Source: Rhypophila decipiens
Lineage: Eukaryota > Ascomycota > Sordariomycetes > Sordariales > Naviculisporaceae
DNA: 64,000 nt
Assembly: GCA_033297075.1 (NCBI GenBank)
Contig: MU858144.1
Location: forward strand, 62,001-126,000
Reading direction: 5' to 3'
Shown: positions 1 through 10,880 of the stretch, in pieces
Position numbering within the stretch: position 1 is the stretch's first letter
Layout: each line of letters opens with the position of its first letter
The notes under the pieces: model-generated
Seen by the model: only the letters and a program-made list of their open reading frames with translations
Told to the model about the DNA's origin: nothing
Databases searched by the model: none
Program-made: the position numbers and the translations under genes

Positions 1-601
1 CATAAAGTCCTTGCGAAAGGTAAATATCAGAAAGCTCAGACCATGCCTCGGCGTCGGTTGGAGAGAATTCGAGGAGCTGCACGAGAGAAGACGCTGCGTC
101 CGAAACGCGACCCATGGACCGCAAGAGAGAAATCCTTCTCTTTGTGATAGGCTGTTGGAGTGGTTAGTCCAGCATACTTGGATGCCTTGAATTAGCCATG
201 TGTGGGATAGGTAGACGCACAATATTTGTGTCGTTCTCGCTCAGAATCTGATCATATTCGTTCAGAATGCGGACCTGGTCGCCATTCTGCCGCGCGACCG
301 CCTCTTTCAACAGGCCTTTGAAGGCCATTATCCTTTCATTGTCATCCCCGAACCGTGTGACCAATCTCTCGAGGAACAGATGCGCAGCTTGATCGTTTTC
401 AGTGCGCAAACACGACAGCAACATATTCTCGTACTTGAGCCATAGCTCTGGGGACTCTTTCTCTGAGAAGAGGGCGCTCAGTGGTGATGACGAAACGGTG
501 CTCGGAGAACCTTGCAGGACCGCTGGAGCTTGCCGCGAGATATAATATGCGGCTGCTGGGGATAGCTGGCCGGGAGGATGGAGGAGGAGTGATGGCGACA
601 T
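1..601 (-). CDS. emc2: ER membrane protein complex subunit 2 (EMC2), N-terminal part; gene runs off the left edge
   Basis: EMC2 is a cytosolic TPR-repeat subunit of the ER membrane complex, which inserts tail-anchored and multipass proteins into the ER. Exon 1 is 601-221 (127 codons, ATG at 601-599). A 69-bp intron (220-152) starts GTGCGT, has a CTAAC branch point and ends CAACAG. Exon 2 starts at 151 and continues past base 1. The join reads ...ENDTNI then PITKRRISLLRSMG, followed by an EFSPTDAEAWSELSDIY stretch, which is the typical EMC2 TPR signature. Without the splice the frame stops at once. The gene is head-to-head with the AP-3 delta gene, sharing a promoter interval of about 0.9 kb. 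Family assignment rests on recalled family sequence. The C-terminal half is outside the window. Confidence 0.88.
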
Positions 602-1503
602 GATGGCAATCCGTGATTGCGGGCGCGTGTGTGCTGTAATGAATGGAAATATCGAAGATCGGTCGAACTGACGGTACAGATTGCGCGAATGTCTGGATTG
701 CTTGTTGTACGTGAATAGATGAACCTCGATGAGATCAAGCTTCTGGAGGTGAATTGATGATCAAGGACGGGTCCGTAGGGACGTGCATGCTGGTTGGTCC
801 CTCTCGTCCAAGCTTTCCCCAGAGATGGCTTGTGCGGAGTCAGCCAATACCACTGAACAGGACGGGTACGCTACTGATCCCAATACGGAGTACAGATCAG
901 GGGTATCACGGAAGCCAACGCTTGAAAATATTACGGGGCTTGAAATTGCTTCATGAGCTGGAAATCAGTTATAATCTGTAATAAATACAGGAAATTGTTC
1001 TGATTTTGATTCACAGTGCCGTTGATTCCTAGGTGCGAATCATTGTACATATAAGTCCGGCCTCGAAGTTTCAAGAACAAGGGTTAGGGTTCTTCCGTGG
1101 GGTGCATGTTGAATCTGGATCCCGCCTCACCCACCACAGTGACGTGCTGCTGGAACAAGCTCTCGACCCCTCGGAAGTAAATCAACCAGTCTACAACGTA
1201 CTCGGTGAGCCGCTTGAAGGCAGGAGCCACGCATATGCCTTCTTGAATAACTAGGTATATTCAACTCCACTAGCAAACATGCGTTTCGTTCCAAATTGCT
1301 GCTACCCTCTTCGACCTCAGCGCATCGAGTAACTCCCTGCAGCGCAGCACACCTCGAATCCATCCGTGGGCCATCTTCGCGCCAATCCTCGAGCCTCTCT
1401 GCGACACATCCACACCATCCACACAGAAGCATTCAAGCCTCCACGCCATACACGCCGGGGCAGGACGCCGTCAGTTGTCGAGTATTAGGCAATCGTCGCC
1501 AAA
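602..1503. promoter_or_regulatory. divergent intergenic region between EMC2 and AP-3 delta
   Basis: This 0.9-kb interval between two head-to-head genes must hold both promoters. No reading frame in it resembles a protein I know. The only visible motif is a TTAGGG-like doublet, GGGTTAGGGTT, at 1081-1091; such motifs bind Tbf1/Reb1-type factors in some fungi, but a role here is a guess. No clear TATA box was seen. Confidence 0.4.
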
Positions 1504-4500
1504 ATGTACGCCAACCCTCCATACATAGATATGCCAATCATCCGTAATTGATATGCCTGGCTTTACGCTTACTAACGCCCCTCCTGTCTACTAGGTTCGA
1601 GAAATCGCTGTACGACCTCATCCGAGGCCTGCGGAACCACAAGGGCAACGAGAAGGAATACATACAGAACTGCTTGAAAGAATGTCGCCAGGAAATTCGG
1701 GGCCAGGATATGGATATCAAGGCGACGGCCTTGCTCAAGCTCATCTACCTGGAGATGGTCGGCCATGACATGTCATGGGCTGCTTTCCATGTCCTCGAGG
1801 TCATGTCGTCGCCCAAATACCACCAGAAGCGTGTTGGATACCTCGGAGCAGTCCAGAGCTTTCGTCCGGATACCGAAGTGTTGATGATGGCAACAAATCT
1901 CCTGAAAAAGGATCTGACCGGCTCAGCACCCACGATAATAGCTCTACCGATCGCCGCTCTCCCGCATATCATCACGCCGTCGCTAGCCAACTCGGTCCTC
2001 GCAGATTTGCTGCCGCGACTCAGCCATTCCTATCCAGCTATCAGAAAAAAGACGATAGTCACTCTGTACAGACTGGCATTGGTATACCCAGAAACTCTCC
2101 GAGCAGCATGGCCAAAAATCAAGGACCGACTGATGGACAAAAACGAAGACCCCAGCGTGACAGCCGCCATTGTCAATGTTGTATGTGAGCTAGGATGGAG
2201 GAGGCCAAACGACTTCCTGCCTCTCGCCCCGCGACTTTTCGAGCTTTTGGTTGATGGTGGGAATAACTGGATGGCGATAAAATTGATCAAGCTATTCGCA
2301 ACTCTGACGCCGCTTGAACCTCGGTTGGTCCGCAAGCTTCTTCCGCCCCTGCTGGACCTGATCCGGACGACCCCTGCCATGTCCCTGCTGTATGAATGTA
2401 TTAATGGTGTCATTCAAGGCGGTTTTCTCGGGGACTCGGAAGACGACTCGGGTAGAGAGGAGATAGCCACGCTGTGTGTCAACAAGCTGCGGGGGATGAT
2501 TACAATCAATGGCGATCCAAATCGTGAGTTTCTCTAAATATCTAACGCATCGTGGACTCTCACTTCTGACACAAAACCACGCAGTCAAATATGTGGCCCT
2601 GCTAGCGTTCAACAGAATTGTTGTTACCCATCCTTATCTCGTTGCCCAACAGGAGGATGTCATCCTGGAGTGCATTGACAGCGAGGATATCACCATCAGA
2701 ATCAAGGCCCTTGATCTTGCTCAAGGCATGGTGAGCAGCGAAAACCTGTTATCGATAGTAAGCCGTTTGATGCGGCAGCTCAAACTATCCTCAGCATCGC
2801 AAAGCGATGGTTTACAGGGCGCCGAGGCCGAAGCGGATTCTAGCGACGATGCCCCAGAGACGACTCGCCCTGCAAAGAAAACCAAAGATGCTCCGCCGCT
2901 CCCGGAAGACTATATTGTCGATGTTATTGGGAGAATATTGAGCATGTGCTCGCAGAATAACTATGCCAGCGTGGTTGACTTCGATTGGTACATAGACGTT
3001 TTGACGCAGCTCATCCGCCTCGCGCCAGCCTCTCGGCAAGGGGAGTCTGACCAGGCTCTACCATCCAGAACTTCTGCTACAGACATCTCTGAAAAGATTG
3101 GAAACGAGTTGCGGAATGTGGCCGTCAAAGTCAAGGCTGTGCGGTTCAGGACAGTCCAAGCGGCCGAGCACATAATATCTCGTCTGTACACTGACTCCTT
3201 AGCAAGGCATTCCATCATGTCAGGAGCGTTGCGGCCGATTGCTTGGATTGCGGGAGAATATGCATCTCAGCTCCTGTCTCCAAACGATACATTAGGGCAC
3301 CTGCTACATCTCGTACCTCGAATCACAGCTCCAGAAATCCTTACCGGCTGTTTACAGTCTATCATGAAGCTCTTCGCCGTGGTTGCCGGCGACAACCAAG
3401 TCCTGTGGACACCAGAACGGAAAGCGACCACCTCATTGTTGATGGGTCGCGTGATCAATGTGTTGGAGCCGCTGGCACTGCATCCTTATCTAGAAGTTCA
3501 GGAACGAGCTGTCGAGTTCATGGAACTTTTAAAACTGACAGCCGAGGCGGCATCCGGTCAGTCGCCGTCAACAGACGAGGTCCAACAGGACCCGCCGCTC
3601 CTTCTCACGCAAGCCATCCCGTCGCTCTTTAACGGCTGGGAGCTCAACTCGGTCGCACACGGGGCGCAAATAAACGTCCCCATGCCAGACGACCTGGATC
3701 TGGACGAGCCAATCCATCCTGATTTGAACAGGCTACTCTCTCAGGCAGATTCACTATTACTCCCTGTGGCCGAGGACAACGAGTTCGATGTGTACTACAA
3801 CCAGAAACTGGCACCGACCAGCCTGTCAAACGAGCCGGCAATCAACCGACTATCCCAAGCTGCAACGGAAGAAATATCACAATCATATCAGCAGCAAGCC
3901 GGGGAAGAAAGCTACCTAGATCCAGACATCCTAGCAAGAAGAAAAGCAGAGCGAATGGAACGAAACAAGGACGATCCGTTTTACATACCCGACTTGAACC
4001 GATCACGATCAGCAACCGGTGGTGCATCGACGCCGATTCACAATATCCTACAAAACGCGAACGGGCAAGGGCTGGACATTGACTCCATACCTATTATGAA
4101 GCTTGATCTGGGGAATATCAGCGGGTCGTCGGCACCACCACCGGATACTTCCCGGCAGCAGCAGAGACCTCCACCACGACAGAGGATCGTGGTTGCTGCG
4201 GATGAGACGCTTGTGGGGAGTGGACGGTCTACGCCTAGGAATTATGAGTCGGAGAATAATAATTCTGATGGCTTTACCAAGTCGCGGGCTAAGAAGCTCA
4301 AGCAGCAGGGTCTGTTGCAGGTTGACTCGAGCCATTTGAGGGATTTGAGTCTTGAGGTTGGTGCTGATGATGATGGGCCGAATCGAGCTGACGAGGATGC
4401 GGAGATGGCGAAGGCGATGAAGGAGGTTCAGCGGTTGAGATTGGAGATGCAGAGGGCTAATGAGCGGATACAGATTGCTCAGGGGGTGCCGGATGAGGGG

Positions 4501-4878
4501 GTTGTTGTCAAGAAGAAGAAGAAGGTGGTGAAGAAGAAGAAGAAGACGACGGATGTTGAAGCTGAAGGAGAAGACGCTGTCGAGGTGAAACCAAAGAAGA
4601 CGAAGAAGAAAGACAAGGAGAAAGCTCCGGTTGCTGAACCTGTTGCTTCAGAGGTCCCTGTGCTGGGCGATGTAAGTCCCCCTCGTCTTGAAGAGTCTGG
4701 GTTAGTGAGTGAGGGGAATGTGTGGAGTACTGAGGCTCCTGCTGCGGGCGAGGCGCAAGGGGACGATGAGGTGGTTGTTAAACAGGCTAAGCCCAAGAAA
4801 AAGAAGAAGTCTGTCAAGAGGGTTATCCAGTTGGATGATGAGGGTGATGAGGCTGGTAATGTCATGGCTAGTGGGTAG
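1504..4878 (+). CDS. apl5: AP-3 adaptor complex large subunit delta (delta-adaptin)
   Basis: Large subunit of the AP-3 coat, which sorts cargo from Golgi/endosome to the vacuole. Exons: 1504-1505, 1595-2523 and 2585-4878, giving 1,074 aa. Exon 1 contributes only A-T of the start codon. Intron 1 (1506-1594, donor GTACGC, branch ACTAAC, acceptor CTAG) delivers the G, so the protein starts MFEKSLYDLIRGLRNHKG, matching the conserved MFDK...LVRGIRNHK start of the family. Intron 2 (2524-2584) restores GDPNLKYVALLAF. Residues 1 to about 560 are an adaptin-N alpha-solenoid. The C-terminal third is disordered, with a predicted coiled coil around residue 930 and Lys-rich runs coded by AAG repeats near 4510-4610. 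It is convergent with SAC3. Family is certain; the split start is my inference. Confidence 0.92.
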
Positions 4879-5660
4879 GTAGAGTAGGCATAGATTACAT
4901 TTGCATACTTGTACATCATTTCACGGAAATCCATCAAAGGAGTCTGCTTCCTTCATGCCTTGGATGCAGCATGTTGGAGAAGTGTCTATGGCCTGGACTG
5001 AGAAATCAAGGGCATGTTAAAGAGCTTTACATGATCTTGTTTGCGTGATTTGAGTGACTCGATCTAGATTCAATTGTACTGACTTGACAAAATGGCTGGT
5101 TGGTTGGCGATGCAAAGTGCCTGGTATCACTAGAGATGTGAATGACTATGATGAAAAGAGAAACATGGAAAAAGAAAAAGCCAACCATTGACGCCTGCCA
5201 ATCCCAGAACGAGACGAATTAATAGATCCCGACGCCCAGAAGGAAAGTACAAAGTAAAGACAAAGACAAAAAGAAAAAAGATTTGATCCCATATATACAA
5301 TATAAACACCTGATATGATATTTTCCCCGCTTCTCTCAAGCAAGTTGCTGAAATCCCATTCATTCCCCATGAATTGGGTGAGGTTCCCCGGTTGTGCCAT
5401 GATGAATTCAAGAGTTGTGTTTCCTTTTTCCTTCCCCAATGTCATACATGATCTATATACCCAAATTGCCTTCCTTGAAACGACCTGATTGACTGACGAA
5501 ACAAGAGAGATTGTCTTGGCCACCAACACTTGAAACAAGTTCTTTCTTATCTCTTTCTTGGTTCGGGAGAAAAACATCCACCACCTAATATAATCCGCCC
5601 TTGGCTTAATCTCAGCTGCAAATTCTCTTTACCTCCCTCCACAATATGCCTGCCCCCAAA
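4879..5660. other. convergent intergenic region, AP-3 delta / SAC3 3' ends
   Basis: This 0.78-kb stretch holds the 3' flanks of two converging genes. It is AT-rich with A/T runs around 5160-5300, as expected for polyadenylation regions. The minus-strand reading frames here are low-complexity and I do not regard them as genes. Confidence 0.4.
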
Positions 5661-8600
5661 TCAGTTCTGACCACCAAGCATACTCATCTCAAGCTGCTCA
5701 CGCACAACAGGGGCATCCTGATCCCACTGGTCCATAGTCTCGTGCAGCTCGCGCAGCATCTTCCTCACATCCTCCACCATAGCGCCCGTCTCGCTTCTCT
5801 TCCCATTAAACGACCTCTTTGCGCTCGTCGGCGACGAGCCAGCCTGGGACCCATCATCGTCTTCTTCAGAGTCCCTCTTCCTCTTGTTGGAGAAGCTGCT
5901 GTTTCTGCTTCCTGCAGGCGACGCCGAGAAGATAGCCCGGTTGCTACCAGTCTGGGGAGAAGGTGATCCCGCCTCGTACCCGCCCACGCTGTGATGACTT
6001 AGACGATGACCCTCTGACTTTCTCAGCCGAGCCAATCGCTCCCTTATCCTGGTGACCGCGTCGGCATTGCTCTCGTGACTGTGACTGCCTATGGACTCGT
6101 CATCTCGAACGGCTTCTTGCTCGTCATCGAGGCTGTTGCTGTGGCCGTTAATCTCGGCTTTTCTAGACTGGGCAATCGCCTCGGGGACCCATTCGCCATT
6201 GGGCAAAGGTACCAATCCCCGAGCTCGCAGTTCCCAGTGTCTGGATTTGAAGTTGCTCAGTTTGCTGCCGGTAGTCTTGCGTTTGGCGTCCCTGTCCACC
6301 CCATCCGAGGACTCCGAGGCGGTTCGCTTTCGAGAAAAGTTGGTTGCCCGAAAGGCCGGCAATGATTGGCGGAACTTGGCGATGGACCCGTTGAACGAAC
6401 TGCTAGCGGACAAACTCCGGCGTGGCTCTACGCCGAACTTCTCCCGCAGGGACTTTGTCTTCCAGCCCTCCTTCTTCTCGATAGAGTCCGGAGACCCAGT
6501 AGTTGATGCCACAGCAGCCATGATTGATCGCCTTGGCGGTTCCAGCTCCAGTTCGGATTCCGCATAGTCGGGAGAAAAAGTCGCAACTTGCCAGTCCGTG
6601 CCATCGGCCGCCGCTCTTCGAGCAGCTCCACGCTCGTCTCGAAGACCGGAGAAAATACCGCTGGCCAAGAGTTCCTGCTCAGTAGCAGACATCCGCTGCG
6701 ACGCCAACATGCCCAGCCGAGCACCGTCTGCTTCAATCTGTCGTTTAGCAGCTTTCCTCGCAGCATGGGCGGCTTTTTCTTCCTCTTCCTTCTTCTGCTT
6801 TGCCAGAAGCCGCTCGCGTTCCCGGTAGGCCTTCATCTTTTCTTTTCCTTCACGCAGAATCCGCTTGGTGGCCAGCTTCCTGACCGTCTCCCGCCATCTG
6901 TAAAAGTACTTGACCGACAGGTTCCAGCGTTGGTGCTTCCTGGCCTCCTCCCATGATCGCTCGTCTTCTTCCTTGCGCTTCTTCTCCGCTTCCTCCTGCT
7001 GCCAGTTCGCAAATACAGTGGAGACTAGGTTCTCTACCAATGCCTCCGTGAACTCGGTGAGTAGACCGCCCTCTGCGGCGACATACCATTTGGTTAGGTT
7101 GCCCATCGGATCAGGCTTTGGTGCTTCTGGCTTGGCAGGCGCCGTTTGTAAGGCGCTGCTTAACTGAGGAGCTGCTAGACCAGATGCCCCGAGACCAGGT
7201 TGGAATGGGGCTGGAGCAGTCGGGTTAGATGACGGCAGTTGTTTGCCCAAAGTCGCAGGAGGTTGTGGCTGCTGGGGTGGTGTGAGCTTGGCAACAGGGG
7301 CAGCTGATGGAAGTGTCGCTTCTGCGGCAGGTTGCGGCTTTGGAGCCGGAAACGCGGCGGGAGGAGCTAAACTAGAACCTGTTGTAGTAGTTGGCACCGC
7401 TGGAGCAGCAAGGCCAAATCCACTTGGAACTGCTGGCTTAGGAGCAGCATTGTCCTTTGGAGCAGCAGGAAAGAAAAACGAGACCTTGGGCGTGTCATTC
7501 CCGCCTAGGAACGTCGAGGAAGTTAAAGAACTACCCGGCTTCTGAGGTTCTCCTACAGTGGGTGACGGTGCGCTTAGCCCCGGTGACGACAGGCTGACAG
7601 GTGGGTTGAATAGAGATGGCTGTGAAGGCGGTATTGGTGCGGGTCTTGGAGCCGAGGAAGAGTGCCCGAAAATTGAACCCAATTTTGGTGCTGGAGACTG
7701 AGTTGGTGTTGGTGCGGACTGGGAAGTTCCTGTCGTCGACCCAAATATTGGAGCTGGCTTGATTGTCGAAGGCTGGTTTGGTGTCGGTTGAGGATTCGGA
7801 GCAAAAATCGAGCCCGTCGCACCAGGATTGCCGGTTGAAAACCCATTTAGAGCCGGGGCGGAGAATGATGGTGCGGTGGTGGCAGCTTGCCCCTGACTTG
7901 CCACGAGGGAGGGCGTCCCGACGGTAGGCTTGACCTCTCGAGGCGGCGAGGGAGCCGGCGACACGGACGGGCTGGAAGAAAGGAACTTTGTCGATTGGCT
8001 GTTTGCTGTCGACGGGCTGCTGGGGAGAACATGATCCTTAGTCTGTCTCACAAAGAGCTCATCATCCTGGTCGCTTTTGTTGCTACTAGGCAACTCCTGC
8101 GGTTTTGGATCCTCATACACTGTATTATAAATGACGTGTGTGAGCGAATGCGAGCCCCTTTTCCTTTCAACAAGCTCCCCAGAGTATGCATGCTTGACTC
8201 TCGGCGAGGGCACATATTTGCTCTTTTGGTTGAGCAGGAGGTATGGCTCAGGCGGTGCTTTCTTGCCTGCTGGGTACTCTGATGTGAATTCGAACCCATG
8301 CAGCTCGGCGAACTCTACGGCTTCCTCGGCAGTATCAAACCTGAGAAACTCGTTGAGGATTGAAGCGGTGATGGTGCGCGGAGCATCGCGATGCCGAGCG
8401 TAGCTTTTGGTCAGAACCCGCAGCATGTTTTGGCGGACGTAGGTGAAGTGAACCGCCGCAATGCAAGCCATCGTATAAGAGACAGAAGGGTCTTGGACAA
8501 TCTGAAAGTATTTCCCACAGCCCGAGTCAGACATTTGTACTCTCCTACGCGGCTTCAGAGGACCCTTATCGTCTCGAAGATCATCCATGGCCTCGATCAG

Positions 8601-10172
8601 GGCAAGGGCCGTCTGGATATCTTTGTTCTCGAACCAAGCCTCTCCGTTCTGCTTCACCAGACTCCTCATCCTTATAGAGGAGTCATGGTAGTTGAGCAGA
8701 ATGTAGTACGCCCTGAACTCGGCTTCGTTGGGACAGTGAACTTTCATTTCTTTGCACTTGTCGTAAGCCTCAATCAGGGACAGGATGGTTCTTCCGAGCT
8801 GCTCGATTTCCTGCTTCTGGTCGAAGTCATCGTTCGCATATCCCTTGCGGGACAACAGATGCAGAGAGGTTGCGTGGAATCGGGTGATGGTCTCGAAGAC
8901 ATAGACAAGGACCTCCATCTCTCCTTTGGACTTTTGCGAGTGAAAGGTGAAGTCCTTGCGCACTGCACGAGTCCGATCCCAGAGGAAGTTGTGCATCGAG
9001 GGTAGGTTATTGTCCGTCTGCAGGAGATCCTTGAAGAGGTAGTCGGTAGTCCTCCGCAGCGCGTCCACCGAACGGACATCCATCGGCAGAGGAGCATCCT
9101 GGCCCGCGGCTGAGCGTCCAAATTTCTTCACCATCCGGGAGGTCTCTGCCCACATGGAGAGCCCATCAGCTCCCTTGATCTTTTCCTCCATCTTGACGTC
9201 AAACTCAGCAATGCGGGCTATTTGCTCAAACTCCGGGCACATATCCTCGCACACGCCCTTGAACGCGAGAGCATCCTCGAGTCTTCGTCTCTTGTCCGGA
9301 TCGTCAATGAGGTCGGCCTTTCTCAACGAGGCATAAACCCGCGTCCTGTATTTCTTGTACGCCTCTTTTAACGTCTCGACGGCTCCTTTTTTGGCCGGAT
9401 TTCCAGCATCTGGTAGCCATTGCGGTGGCCGAATCTTGTCTTTCTGGAGTTGCTCCTTGAGCTTGATCGCGTACTCATAGGCGAACGGGGATAGCTGCTT
9501 CGTCCTCTCCGACGGTTCCCTATCCGGGTGGCCATTTCCAAGCTTCTTCCTATCCTGGTTGGGTCGAGGCTCGTTGACCTTTGGGCCATTTGGAATTTCC
9601 TTCTTCCCGCCAAAGGTCACCTTCTTCTTCGTATCTGTCTTTGCACCCCCAGATGTGGTGGGTTTCTGGAATGGGCTCGGTTTTTGAGGGGCTTGCCCGA
9701 AAGCATTCTGATTTGATTGTAGAGTGCTGGGCTTGCCGAAAGGGTTACTAGACGGCTGCGAGGGAGGAGCTGGTGCTGAAGGAGCTCCAAAGCCAGAAAG
9801 CTGAGTTGATGGAGCCCCAAATTGTCCGCCAATGCCCGCCGTGGATGGCTTGCTAAAAGCAGTGTTTTGCGCTTGCGATGTTGCTCCGAAGCCATTGTTT
9901 ACTGGCTGTGCTGGTGCTGCAAACGCATTGTTCGCCGTTTGGGATGGCGCTCCAAAGCTATTGTTTGCTGTCTGCACTGAAGCCGCCCAAGGGTTGTTCA
10001 CCGCCTGCGCCGGTGCTCCGAAGGACGACGCAGGTGCGCCCGGAGCTCCAAAGGGATTGGGGGTTTGTGTAGGAGCGGCAGCGAAAATGTTGCTGGTCGG
10101 CTGGGTTGCTGCCGCGGCGCCAAACGGATTGGCGGTGGTGCCGCCGAAAGGGTTAGCCGATGGCTGGGCCAT
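5661..10172 (-). CDS. sac3: SAC3/GANP-family mRNA export scaffold (TREX-2 complex)
   Basis: Sac3 is the scaffold of TREX-2, which tethers transcribing genes and mRNPs to nuclear pores. The CDS is a single 4.5-kb exon of 1,503 aa. The open frame extends upstream to 10253, but only with a TTG; the first ATG is at 10172-10170 in a good CACAATGGCC context. Residues 1-180 are FG-nucleoporin-like with many NPFG, FGAP and FGK repeats. The SAC3/GANP domain spans about 308-627 (CEDMCPEFEQ motif near 308). Then comes a Pro/Ser/Phe-rich linker, and a helical CID region about 1037-1127 (LTEFTEALVENLVSTVF and following long basic helix) expected to bind Sus1 and Cdc31. The C-terminus is basic and Ser-rich. 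It is tandem with and downstream of Trm140. Assignment is firm; the CID role is by analogy with yeast. Confidence 0.93.
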   Translation of the reverse strand: MAQPSANPFGGTTANPFGAAAATQPTSNIFAAAPTQTPNPFGAPGAPASSFGAPAQAVNNPWAASVQTANNSFGAPSQTANNAFAAPAQPVNNGFGATSQAQNTAFSKPSTAGIGGQFGAPSTQLSGFGAPSAPAPPSQPSSNPFGKPSTLQSNQNAFGQAPQKPSPFQKPTTSGGAKTDTKKKVTFGGKKEIPNGPKVNEPRPNQDRKKLGNGHPDREPSERTKQLSPFAYEYAIKLKEQLQKDKIRPPQWLPDAGNPAKKGAVETLKEAYKKYRTRVYASLRKADLIDDPDKRRRLEDALAFKGVCEDMCPEFEQIARIAEFDVKMEEKIKGADGLSMWAETSRMVKKFGRSAAGQDAPLPMDVRSVDALRRTTDYLFKDLLQTDNNLPSMHNFLWDRTRAVRKDFTFHSQKSKGEMEVLVYVFETITRFHATSLHLLSRKGYANDDFDQKQEIEQLGRTILSLIEAYDKCKEMKVHCPNEAEFRAYYILLNYHDSSIRMRSLVKQNGEAWFENKDIQTALALIEAMDDLRDDKGPLKPRRRVQMSDSGCGKYFQIVQDPSVSYTMACIAAVHFTYVRQNMLRVLTKSYARHRDAPRTITASILNEFLRFDTAEEAVEFAELHGFEFTSEYPAGKKAPPEPYLLLNQKSKYVPSPRVKHAYSGELVERKRGSHSLTHVIYNTVYEDPKPQELPSSNKSDQDDELFVRQTKDHVLPSSPSTANSQSTKFLSSSPSVSPAPSPPREVKPTVGTPSLVASQGQAATTAPSFSAPALNGFSTGNPGATGSIFAPNPQPTPNQPSTIKPAPIFGSTTGTSQSAPTPTQSPAPKLGSIFGHSSSAPRPAPIPPSQPSLFNPPVSLSSPGLSAPSPTVGEPQKPGSSLTSSTFLGGNDTPKVSFFFPAAPKDNAAPKPAVPSGFGLAAPAVPTTTTGSSLAPPAAFPAPKPQPAAEATLPSAAPVAKLTPPQQPQPPATLGKQLPSSNPTAPAPFQPGLGASGLAAPQLSSALQTAPAKPEAPKPDPMGNLTKWYVAAEGGLLTEFTEALVENLVSTVFANWQQEEAEKKRKEEDERSWEEARKHQRWNLSVKYFYRWRETVRKLATKRILREGKEKMKAYRERERLLAKQKKEEEEKAAHAARKAAKRQIEADGARLGMLASQRMSATEQELLASGIFSGLRDERGAARRAAADGTDWQVATFSPDYAESELELEPPRRSIMAAVASTTGSPDSIEKKEGWKTKSLREKFGVEPRRSLSASSSFNGSIAKFRQSLPAFRATNFSRKRTASESSDGVDRDAKRKTTGSKLSNFKSRHWELRARGLVPLPNGEWVPEAIAQSRKAEINGHSNSLDDEQEAVRDDESIGSHSHESNADAVTRIRERLARLRKSEGHRLSHHSVGGYEAGSPSPQTGSNRAIFSASPAGSRNSSFSNKRKRDSEEDDDGSQAGSSPTSAKRSFNGKRSETGAMVEDVRKMLRELHETMDQWDQDAPVVREQLEMSMLGGQN

Positions 10173-10880
10173 TGTGGTCGAGGCTGCTAGCACATCGGGG
10201 TGGGAGAAAGTCGAAGCGCGACAAGGCGAATTGGTGTGCGAGTTGATGGCCAATTACTGCTAAGCGTAAAGAATATCGGTAGAGATCGCGCGCTATGTGG
10301 TCGTTGTCGAGGAATGCAGATGAAGCAGCACTTCGCGAATCGTGACGAATAAAGTAAATCGAATTGCGAGTAAAGGAGCGCGAAAGCCGAACGGGAGGGA
10401 CAGATCAACTCGAAGGTCAGGGTTGAGATGGCATCGAATTCTGTATCATCTTCACCATGGCGCGTGGGAATTCGGAAAACGGAACGGGGACGTCGTGAAG
10501 AGTCGTAGGTGCCGCTTTGGTTTTGCCTTGAGAAGACGGTTCTCAGGTCCACCTGCAGCAGGTCAAGAGCTCACCACCGCTGGAGTTGGCGGTCGCATTC
10601 AGAATTCTGCCCACAATTCCCAAGGCGGTCAGCCAACGGCTGCAGGTTGAGCCCCACCTTGGCTTCTGGCCCGCTGATCTAGGAACGGGAGAAACGGTAC
10701 ATCGTGATTGGCCAGAATCTTAATTCGACAAAAAGCCAAAAAGGAAGATACAGGGACTGGAAGAAAAGAGTGCAGATATGAACATTTTAGATTATACAGA
10801 GCCGCGTCGTCGAGTTTACAAAACAACATATAGGGCATGGCACAATTGACAAATGAAGTATTCGCGTCGTGTGTATTCAT
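10173..10880. promoter_or_regulatory. SAC3 upstream region / Trm140 3' flank
   Basis: This 0.7-kb spacer lies between the Trm140 stop and the SAC3 start and should hold the SAC3 promoter (both genes on the minus strand). I see no gene and no strong TATA or CCAAT motif. Confidence 0.35.

Noticed and set aside
10173..10253. 27-residue N-terminal extension of SAC3
   Set aside because: It begins with TTG; the first ATG (10172) has a good context and directly precedes the NPFG repeats.
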